Both the position numbers and the translations under genes were made by a program. This document shows positions 1-6,032 of a stretch of 8,823 bases of DNA, one piece after another. A model generated the notes under the pieces. That model did no database searches and was not told the DNA's origin. It saw nothing but the letters and a program-made list of their open reading frames with translations. Where the stretch lies: positions 1 through 8,823 of the forward strand of contig JAUWMJ010000093.1 of NCBI GenBank assembly GCA_030613225.1, given 5' to 3'. Within the stretch, counting starts at the first letter, position 1; every line of letters starts with the position of its first letter. The DNA comes from Desulfobacterales bacterium (GTDB taxonomy: Bacteria; Desulfobacterota; Desulfobacteria; Desulfobacterales; JAUWMJ01).

Positions 1-1845
1 CTGCCCATCAGGTTCAGCGTAGCCAAGCTCAACCTCTTTGAAATTGCCTTTGCGCTGTTTAAGAGGCAGTTCAGGCATTTTTGCCCTGGCTGTCCTTGGT
101 GCATCTTTAGGAATCGGGCGATAAACCGGATCATCTTTAACAATCGGTTCGCGACCTTCGACCATATCCTGCCCGTCAATATACCTGACAATAGATTCCG
201 CAGCTTCCTTACCGGCTGCAATTGCACCAATGGCAACCCACGGGCCGGTTTGCACATCTCCTCCGGCAAAAACTCCTTCACGGCCGGTGGCATATGTGAT
301 TGTGTTAACTTCGGTGGTTCCCCATCTGGAAAACTCCAGGTCTGCTATATCTTCTATGGCTGAATGATCGGGTCTCTGGCCGATGGCAGGAATAAGCTGA
401 TCGATTTTTACGTCGTATTCTGTTCCCGGAACCGGAACCGGCTTTCTTCTCCCCGATGAATCGGGTTCAGTAAGTTCCATCCTGATACAACGGAGACCGA
501 CGACCTTACCATCTTCTATCAAGACCTCCTGGGGGGCTGAAAGGTAGGTAATTTTAACACCTTCATCTTCTGCCGCTTGAATCTCTTCCTCCCAGGCGGG
601 CATTTCGGCACGGGACCTACGATAGATAATGCTGACTTCTTTTACCCCCAACCGAACAGCACAACGGGCTACATCAATAGCCACGTTTCCGCCTCCGATG
701 ATGCCAACACTTTCTCCCACCTTGGCTTTGCCGGAAAGATTTACTTCTCTTAAGAAATCAACGCCCTGTCGCACACCATTGGCCTTTTCACCCGGAACTC
801 CAAGCTCGATTCCCACATGAGCACCGATTGCTATGTAAACAGCTTTATAGCCCTGGCTGAACAGATCATCCACAGTCAATTCCGGCCCAAGGGGCGTATT
901 GGTCTTAATTTCTACACCGAGATTTGTCACCACCTCAATATCTTTATCCAGAACCTCTCTTGGCAGTCGGTGCGCAGGAATACCGACTCGCAGCATTCCG
1001 CCTGCTTCGGGCAGGGCTTCAAAAATAGTGGATAAAATTCCCTTTCGAGCCAATTGATAGGCAGCGGAAAGTCCCGCAGGACCTGACCCTATAATTGCAA
1101 CCTTTTCTTTTCTAGTCGGCAGGCATTTTACTTCAATATTCCGGGGGTCAAATTGATCAGCAGCCAGGCGCTTGAGGTCCCGAATAGCAACAGGATCATC
1201 AACTTCACACCTGCGGCAGGCGTCTTCGCAACCATGGGGGCAAATTCTACCAAGGACTCCCGGTAGCGGCAGGTCTTCCATTATAATTTCAAGAGATTCC
1301 TTATATTTCCCTTGCCCTACCATCTGGACATACCCCTGCTCATTCAAACCCGCAGGGCAGGCAAGGCGGCATGGAGCCTTGTCAACCTTTTGTACGGCAA
1401 AGGCTCCTGGAATAGCCTGGGCATATTTTTTATAAATAGCTTTTCTGTTGCCCAAACCCTCGTCGTATTCGCTTGGCAATTCCACAGGACAGACTTCCGT
1501 ACAATCGTTACATGCGGTGCATTTGTCAGGGTCAATATAGCGCGGTGTTTTGTGAAGGGTTATCTGAAAATTTCCAGGTTTTCCTTTAACATCTTTGATT
1601 TTTGATAAGGTGTGCAGTTCAATGTTTAAATGCCGGCCGACCTCGACCAGTATTGGAGAGATAATTCACATTGCACAGTCATTGGTAGGGAATGTCTTGT
1701 CAAGCTGAGCCATTGCCCCACCAATGGACGATGATTTTTCCAGAAGGTGAACATAATACCCTGAATTAGCTAAATCGAGTGCCGATTGCATACCGGCGAT
1801 ACCGCCGCCCACAACAAGTACCGATCCTGTGATTTTTTTGGTCAT
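1..1845 (-). CDS. HdrA-GltD type FAD/iron-sulfur oxidoreductase, selenoprotein, 3' end outside window
   Basis: Start ATG at 1845-1843, with AGGAG ten bases upstream. The frame stays open to the window edge (615 codons) except for one TGA at residue 60. Domains in order: an HdrA-type FAD Rossmann motif GGGIAG (residues 13-18); the HdrA signature [11 protein letters not shown] (50-60), where the usual second Cys is the TGA; a [4Fe-4S] motif C109-x2-C112-x2-C115-x3-C119-P; a GltD/NfnB-like N-terminal cluster region (C159, C163, C202, C206, C210, C213); a second FAD motif GSGPAG (253-258); an NAD(P)-binding GGGNVAID (384-391); RRSRAEMPA (409-417); and a C-terminal FAD-contact region with GGD near 528. 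From family knowledge, such proteins pass electrons between NAD(P)H, flavin and iron-sulfur partners such as Hdr complexes. The partner here is unknown, and the C-terminus and downstream genes are not visible. A cytosolic location is likely, as no signal peptide or membrane segment is seen. The domain order is clear; the exact reaction is not. Confidence 0.9.
1629..1654 (-). promoter_or_regulatory. Candidate bacterial SECIS hairpin
   Basis: Directly downstream of the TGA, CTGGTC (1650-1645) can pair with GGCCGG (1638-1633) as six consecutive pairs, two of them G-U. The apical loop is GAGGTC. An A-C mismatch then separates three further outer pairs (1652-1654 with 1631-1629). The loop begins with G and starts 21 nt after the TGA, which fits the general bacterial SECIS pattern of a short stem-loop, a G in the first two loop bases and a loop 16-37 nt downstream. 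The structure was found by eye and not folded computationally. Confidence 0.68.
1666..1668 (-). other. In-frame TGA read as selenocysteine (residue 60)
   Basis: The codon order is GAC TGT GCA ATG TGA ATT ATC TCT CCA, giving D-C-A-M-U-I-I-S-P. In HdrA proteins the matching motif is DCSMC followed by a hydrophobic stretch, so the TGA falls exactly on a conserved Cys and makes a CxxU redox or ligand pair with C57. Homology continues in the same frame for more than 550 further codons without another stop, which argues against a decayed gene. Sec at this Cys in HdrA is known from methanogens and reported in sulfate reducers. The selenium machinery (selA, selB, selC, selD) is not in this window. 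Confidence 0.87.
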
Positions 1846-1892
1846 CTTAATTAATCTCCTTTGTTAAACCTAAATTAAGATTAAGCTGAATT

Positions 1893-1921
1893 CTAATATA
1901 TGTCGATTAATAACTTGTCAA
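1893..1921 (-). promoter_or_regulatory. Putative sigma70-type promoter of the HdrA-GltD gene
   Basis: On the minus strand a perfect TTGACA (1921-1916) is followed by TATATTAG. The -10 can be read as TATATT after 15 bases (5/6 match) or TATTAG after 17 bases (4/6). This leaves a leader of about 40-45 nt before the ATG at 1845. It lies just outside the inverted-repeat element that begins at 1930. Confidence 0.45.
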
Positions 1922-1929
1922 TAAAACTT

Positions 1930-2110
1930 AGGGCTCGCGCAAAAATAAATTTACATTGTAGGCGCATGGATTTAGGTCATCTTTGTTCGATCCGAGGCTG
2001 CAAAACCACAGGAATAACAAGCTATTTCGAGGATTTTGGAGTTGAGGATCGGGCAAAGATGACCTGAATCCGGGATGTATAAAATGTGAAGTTATTTTTT
2101 CGCGAGCCCT
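1930..2110. repeat. 181-bp imperfect inverted-repeat element (MITE-like)
   Basis: The ends are AGGGCTCGCG and CGCGAGCCCT, perfect inverted repeats of 10 bp. Similarity continues inward: the left arm has ATTTAGGTCATCTTTG, the right arm (reverse complement) ATTCAGGTCATCTTTG, and both then reach CGATC. Most of each 65-base outer arm pairs, and the centre near 2020 pairs only weakly. Both strands hold open frames through it because the arms contain few stops, but I see no transposase. Flanking target duplication is unconvincing (AAAACTTA against CAAAGTTA). It could be a non-autonomous mobile element or a large transcribed hairpin. Confidence 0.72.
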
Positions 2111-2343
2111 CAAAGTTATGATGAATTTTTTTTAAATCATCCACAGGCTTTCCGGCATGTGAAATTGGACATAATTAACCGAAATCATAATTGTAAATTT
2201 CCTCCAAACAGCCAATCTAAAAATTTGATTTAAACAGAGCAATCTAAATTATTTTATTTAATATGGGTATCTTTTATTTTTTCTTTGTGTTTTTGGTGCC
2301 TTTGTGTTGAGAAAAGGCTTAACCGAAAAACGAAAAGAAAAAA
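2111..2343. other. AT-rich leader of miaA, no gene seen
   Basis: This stretch completes the 498-bp divergent gap between the HdrA-GltD gene and miaA. It is AT-rich and holds a short direct repeat, CAATCTAAA, at about 2212 and 2240. The last 70 bases are rich in T and G (TTTGTG-like units). No strong promoter hexamers stand out; TGGACA near 2166 with CATAAT or TAATTG downstream is only a weak candidate. No convincing ribosome binding site precedes miaA beyond a purine-rich AAAAGAAAAAA tract. Confidence 0.4.
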
Positions 2344-3276
2344 ATGAACTCTACCGGCAGAAAACCAAAAGTTATTATTATATGCGGACCCACGGGAATC
2401 GGAAAGACTTCTGTTGCCATTAAAATTGCCGAGGCTGTTAACGGTGAAATAATCAGTGCGGATTCGATGCAGATATACAGGCATATGGATATCGGAACGG
2501 CCAAACCTGTACCGGCAGAGCAGGTCAGGATTCGCCATCATATGATAGACATTGTTAATCCTGACGAACATTTTGATGCTGCGCTCTTTTCCGAGATTGC
2601 TCACAAGAAGGTGCTTAAGCTGGATAAAAGGCGTATTGTTCCGATTGTTGCAGGGGGGACAGGGCTTTATATCAAGGCGCTTATCCACGGACTTTTTGGT
2701 GCGGATCCTGCTGATTATGATATTCGCATGAGACTTAAAGGGGAAGCTGATGCTTATGGAGCCGGTTTTCTATATAAAAGGCTGGCTAAAAGCGATCCTG
2801 TTGCGGCCGGGAGAATCCATCCTAATGATACATACAGAATAATAAGAGCTCTTGAATTGGCGGAAGCAACCGGCAAAACGATTTCAAAGCACCATGGAGA
2901 GCATAGGTTTGCGGATAAGCGATACAAGGTTTTGAAAATCGGCCTGCAAATGGAAAGGGAAGCGTTGTACGATCGTATAAACCAAAGGGTTGATGTGATG
3001 ATAGAGAAAGGACTTGTGGATGAAGTAAGGGGCCTGCTGGAAAGGGGCTATTCACAAGACCTCAAATCCATGCAGTCCATCGGCTATAGACATATGGTCG
3101 ATTTTATTAAAGGGCGTGTTTTATTAGACGAGACAATCCAGACTTTAAAGCGGGATACAAGAAGGTATGCAAAGCGGCAGATGACCTGGTTCAATGCGGA
3201 TCCTGAGATTGTGTGGACAAAGCCGGATCATGCAGAAGATATCATGTTGCGGGTAAAAGATTTTCTGCAATTGTAA
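2344..3276 (+). CDS. miaA: tRNA dimethylallyltransferase MiaA
   Basis: 310 residues, the usual length for the family. MiaA transfers a dimethylallyl group from dimethylallyl diphosphate to N6 of A37 in tRNAs that read codons starting with U, the first step toward (methylthio-)isopentenyl adenosine. Visible motifs: P-loop GPTGIGKTS (15-23); ADSMQIYR with the catalytic-type Asp40, followed by DIGTAKP (49-55); GGTGLY (104-109); HPNDTYRIIRALE (159-171); SIGYRHM (about 245-251); and the C-terminal RRYAKRQMTWF (about 273-283). The start ATG follows a purine-rich tract without a clear Shine-Dalgarno. In-frame stops at 2308 and 2320 exclude a longer form. It is transcribed alone here, converging on alr. 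hfq, often next to miaA in other bacteria, is absent. Confidence 0.97.
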   Translation: MNSTGRKPKVIIICGPTGIGKTSVAIKIAEAVNGEIISADSMQIYRHMDIGTAKPVPAEQVRIRHHMIDIVNPDEHFDAALFSEIAHKKVLKLDKRRIVPIVAGGTGLYIKALIHGLFGADPADYDIRMRLKGEADAYGAGFLYKRLAKSDPVAAGRIHPNDTYRIIRALELAEATGKTISKHHGEHRFADKRYKVLKIGLQMEREALYDRINQRVDVMIEKGLVDEVRGLLERGYSQDLKSMQSIGYRHMVDFIKGRVLLDETIQTLKRDTRRYAKRQMTWFNADPEIVWTKPDHAEDIMLRVKDFLQL

Positions 3277-3290
3277 AAAAAGATGGCATG

Positions 3291-3370
3291 CGTTCAGGGG
3301 TTCAGAGGTTCAGGGTACATGGGTTCAGAGGTTCAGGGTTCAGAGGTTCAGGGTTCAAAGGTTCAAAGTT
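3291..3370. repeat. Tandem GTTCAGRG-type repeats, left arm
   Basis: About ten units of 7-8 bp built on GTTCAGGG, TTCAGAG and TTCAAAG follow the miaA stop after 14 bases. One unit is degenerate (TACATGGG at 3315-3322). The run can be translated as an RGSGF-rich peptide, but this is a by-product of the repeat. It is the left arm of a larger inverted arrangement: GGTTCAGGGTTCAGAGGTT at 3330-3348 has an exact reverse complement at 3548-3566. A role in termination between the convergent miaA and alr genes is possible. Confidence 0.8.
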
Positions 3371-3540
3371 GCTTTTTTTGCTGAAGCCCGATGGAATGAA
3401 TAAGTCTCAGGGGGTCTCTCAATCGAATTATTTCGCCATTTTGCATATTAATCAACCTGCTGTGCCATAAATTTGCTTTTTCAACCCAAAGTCGCAACCA
3501 AAGTTCAAGCTTGACGTATCAACGGTTGAGATTTGCATTG
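3371..3540. other. Spacer between the GTTCAG repeat arms, no gene seen
   Basis: With the flanking arms this fills the 319-bp gap between the convergent stop codons of miaA and alr. I see no protein-coding signal, tRNA or clear rho-independent terminator. A short palindrome TCAAGCTTGA lies near 3507-3516. If the outer arms pair, this stretch would form a loop of roughly 200 bases. Confidence 0.4.
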
Positions 3541-3583
3541 AACTTCAAACCTCTGAACCCTGAACCTTTGAACCCGTGAACGG
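3541..3583. repeat. GTTCAG repeats in inverse orientation, right arm
   Basis: Plus-strand AACCTCTGAACCCTGAACC (3548-3566) is the exact reverse complement of 3330-3348. It is followed by further GAACC and TTTGAACCC units up to CCGTGAACGG. The arm ends 12 bases beyond the alr stop codon, so it would lie in the alr mRNA 3' end. Paired with the left arm it could form a stem of at least 19 bp. Confidence 0.75.
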
Positions 3584-3595
3584 TTACAAAGATTT

Positions 3596-4738
3596 TCAAA
3601 GATACACTCTCTGCACACGAGCCGATATCCTGGTTACAACCTCATAGTTGATGGTGCCAGTAAGTTCTGCAATCTCATCGGCAGTAATGGATGCGTTGCC
3701 CTGGTGGCCGAAAACGACCACCTCATCTTCGATTTTAACTTCCGGGATGTGCCCTACATCGAGCATTGTAAGATCCATGCAAATACGGCCAATAATGGGC
3801 GCTTTTTGTCCATGTACAAGCATATGGCCGCGAGATGACATCAGGCGACTGAATCCGTCTCCATAACCTACGGGTATTGTGGCAATGGTTGTCGGTTTTT
3901 TTGTTTTATGGGTAATGCCGTAACTGACCATGAAACCGGCAGATACTTTCTTCAGATGAATAATCCTTGCTTTTAAAGACATTACAGGCAGAAGTTTTAT
4001 ACGGTTTTTATCAGTCTCATCAGATGGATAGAGGCCATAAACACTGATGCCCGCCCGTACCATGTCAAGATGGGTTTGTGGCATGTCTATAATCGCACCG
4101 CTGTTGGCTGCGTGCTTTACGCTAAATTGCAAACCGGCTTTGTGAAGCTGGTCTAAAAAACTTGAAAAAATTTGAAACTGTTTTTCGGCATACGACTTGT
4201 CAGACCAGTCTGCTGTAGCAAAATGGGTAAATATTCCTTCAAGTTTAAGACCTGAAAGTCCTGCGATGGATTTAACCTCTTCAACAGCCCTGTCGGCAGG
4301 AGCGGCGCGGCGACTGTCCGGCAGGAGACCGAGTCTCCCCATCCCTGTATCGACTTTAAGATGAATGTTGATTTTTATATTTAAAGAGGATGCTGTGTCG
4401 GAAAGCTCCCGGGCTGTTTCATAGGAATAGACGGTCTGGATCAGGTCAAACTCATAAAGCCTGGCGGCTTCAGATGACGGTGTGTATCCGAAAACCAGGA
4501 CAGGGGCATCTATACCGGCTTGTCTAAGCCGAATTCCCTCGTCAACCCTTGCCACTCCAAGAGCGTCTGCACCGCTTTCCAATGCCTGTCTTGCCACTTC
4601 GATAATGCCGTGGCCGTATGCATTTGCTTTTACGGCAACCATAAGGCGTGCAGAAGGGGCGGTAATACGCCGCAGCTCAAGTACATTATGAGCTATAGCG
4701 TTTAAATCGATTTCAGCCCATGTGAGAGGGGATTCCAA
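3596..4738 (-). CDS. alr: Alanine racemase, PLP-dependent
   Basis: 380 residues, typical for bacterial Alr. It interconverts L- and D-alanine, supplying D-alanine for peptidoglycan. Fold type III PLP barrel: the PLP lysine is K37 in AVKANAYGHG; KVDTGMGRLG (128-137) and FTHFATAD (170-177) are family blocks; HAANSGA (209-215) and RAGISVYG (228-235) follow; the catalytic tyrosine is Y273 in VSYG; PVGYGDGF (289-296) and GRICMDLTM (317-325) close the site. The start is TTG at 4738-4736, chosen because AAGGT lies eight bases upstream and no in-frame ATG or GTG fits; the nearby ATG at codons 6-7 is out of frame. It lies downstream of alanine dehydrogenase on the same strand, 154 bp away with a large hairpin between them. 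All key residues are present, so it is likely functional. Confidence 0.97.
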   Translation of the reverse strand: MESPLTWAEIDLNAIAHNVLELRRITAPSARLMVAVKANAYGHGIIEVARQALESGADALGVARVDEGIRLRQAGIDAPVLVFGYTPSSEAARLYEFDLIQTVYSYETARELSDTASSLNIKINIHLKVDTGMGRLGLLPDSRRAAPADRAVEEVKSIAGLSGLKLEGIFTHFATADWSDKSYAEKQFQIFSSFLDQLHKAGLQFSVKHAANSGAIIDMPQTHLDMVRAGISVYGLYPSDETDKNRIKLLPVMSLKARIIHLKKVSAGFMVSYGITHKTKKPTTIATIPVGYGDGFSRLMSSRGHMLVHGQKAPIIGRICMDLTMLDVGHIPEVKIEDEVVVFGHQGNASITADEIAELTGTINYEVVTRISARVQRVYL

Positions 4739-4778
4739 AGAAATTACCTTATAAACCCAACCCGGATAAACCGAGATT

Positions 4779-4880
4779 AATAAAATTTTTCATCACGAAA
4801 GCACGAAATTACGAAAACACGAAAAAAGAAATTTGTATTTCGTGTTTTCCCTCTTTCGTGTTTTCGTGATTGTTTTTATT
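4779..4880. repeat. Long imperfect hairpin of CACGAAA units between ald and alr
   Basis: TCACGAAAGCACGAAA (4793-4808) pairs with TTTCGTGTTTTCGTGA (4854-4869) over 16 positions with one G-T. Further in, GAAAACACGAAA (4813-4824) pairs perfectly with TTTCGTGTTTTC (4838-4849), leaving a 13-base loop. The outermost AATAAAA/TTTTATT also match. Transcribed from the minus strand (the ald-alr direction) it gives a strong mRNA hairpin 13 bases after the ald stop, without a clean U tract. It could attenuate transcription or protect the ald mRNA end, or be only a dispersed repeat. Confidence 0.82.
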
Positions 4881-4892
4881 ATAATCATCGAA

Positions 4893-6005
4893 CTATAACA
4901 AATCGTCAATGGAAACGCACTCAAGGCCGAATGCATCAGCAACCCCTTTGTAAACCACTTTACCCATGGCAACGTTTACGCCGGGTTTAATTTCAGGATT
5001 TTCTTTTATAGCCTTTTTCCACCCTTTGTTGGCTATTTCAACTGCATAGGGAAGTGTTGCATTAGTCAGCGCGTTTGTGGACGTTTTGGGCACAGCACCC
5101 GGCATGTTCGCTACACAGTAGTGTATTATGCCGTCTACAGTGTAGATCGGGTCTGAATGTGTGGTCGGTTTCGACGTTTCAAAGCACCCGCCTTGATCTA
5201 TGGCAACATCCACGATTACAGTGCCCCTTTTCATGGTTTTCAGCATTTCCTTTGTGATGAGTTTCGGGGCCTTTGCACCGGGAATAAGTACGGCGCCGAT
5301 AACCACGTCGGCTTCTTTAACAAGTTTGCGTGTAGTTGCAGGGCTTGCCATTAAGGGAAAGCAGTTGGCGGGCATTACATCACTCAGGTAGCGCAGGCGA
5401 TCAAGGTTGTAATCGAGGATGTAAACCTTAGCACCTAAGCCGCATGCCATCTTTGCGGCATTGGTTCCGACTACTCCGCCGCCTAAAATGAGAACCGTGC
5501 CCGGACTTACTCCCGGGACGCCGCCTAAAAGAACTCCCCTTCCCCCGTTTATCATTTCAAGGTACTTTGCTCCTTGCTGAATCGCCATGCGACCTGCCAC
5601 TTCGCTCATCGGTGTTAGCAGAGGCAGGGAGCCGTCTTCTTTCTGAATGGTTTCATATGCAATATTGATGCTTTTGCTCTTGATGAGAGCCTTGGTCAGT
5701 TTTTCCGCCGCTGCAAGGTGAAGATAGGTAAATACAATCTGGTTTTCCCTGATAAGCTCATATTCCGACGGCAGGGGTTCTTTGACATGCATAACCATAT
5801 CAGCACGGTTATAGATTTCTGCCGGTGTATCGACTATCTCGGCCCCGCTTTTAAGATATGCGCTGTCTTGATATCCGCTGCCTATGCCGGCGTTTTTTTC
5901 CACTAAAACAGTGTGCCCGTTTTGTCTCATGACTTCCGCTCCGGCAGGGGTCATGGAAACACGGTTTTCCTCAGCCTTGATTTCTTTCAGAATGCCTATA
6001 ATCAT
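4893..6005 (-). CDS. ald: Alanine dehydrogenase (NAD-dependent)
   Basis: 370 residues, the normal size. It interconverts L-alanine plus NAD+ and water with pyruvate, ammonium and NADH in the cytosol. The N-terminus MIIGILKEIKAEENRVSMTP is the family signature. Pyruvate-binding and catalytic residues are visible: R15, K75 in VKEP, H96 in TYLH, and D270 in VDVAIDQGG. The NAD Rossmann motif is GGGVVG (175-180), with acidic D198 at the end of the next strand, consistent with NAD rather than NADP. MPGAVPKTST near the C-terminus is also typical. ATG start with GAGG seven bases upstream. The gene begins 27 bp after the thiolase stop, so co-transcription is likely. Downstream lie the CACGAAA hairpin and alr, a second alanine enzyme. 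Confidence 0.97.
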   Translation of the reverse strand: MIIGILKEIKAEENRVSMTPAGAEVMRQNGHTVLVEKNAGIGSGYQDSAYLKSGAEIVDTPAEIYNRADMVMHVKEPLPSEYELIRENQIVFTYLHLAAAEKLTKALIKSKSINIAYETIQKEDGSLPLLTPMSEVAGRMAIQQGAKYLEMINGGRGVLLGGVPGVSPGTVLILGGGVVGTNAAKMACGLGAKVYILDYNLDRLRYLSDVMPANCFPLMASPATTRKLVKEADVVIGAVLIPGAKAPKLITKEMLKTMKRGTVIVDVAIDQGGCFETSKPTTHSDPIYTVDGIIHYCVANMPGAVPKTSTNALTNATLPYAVEIANKGWKKAIKENPEIKPGVNVAMGKVVYKGVADAFGLECVSIDDLL

Positions 6006-6032
6006 AGCGTTACCTCATAAATTGGGTTGATT

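Noticed and set aside
629..1605. Plus-strand frames opposite the HdrA-GltD gene
   Set aside because: They are antisense shadows; the minus strand carries the clear cofactor motifs.
1666..1668. The TGA as a nonsense mutation or frameshift making a pseudogene
   Set aside because: It replaces a single conserved Cys codon, the same frame continues with intact cofactor motifs for more than 550 codons, and a SECIS-like hairpin follows. A sequencing error remains possible but less likely.
1928..2113. 61-residue minus-strand open frame
   Set aside because: It coincides almost exactly with the inverted-repeat element, lacks a ribosome site, and is explained by the repeat structure.
3291..3370. CRISPR-like array from the regular GTTCAG repeats
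   Set aside because: Units are 7-8 bp with no unique spacers, and no cas genes are present.
3213..3470. 85-residue plus-strand frame with FRGSGFRGSG repeats
   Set aside because: It overlaps the end of miaA in another frame, and its repeats are only the translation of the GTTCAG DNA units.
3277..3595. Rho-independent terminator for miaA
   Set aside because: No GC-rich hairpin followed by a T run is found after the stop codon; only the GTTCAG arms could provide structure.
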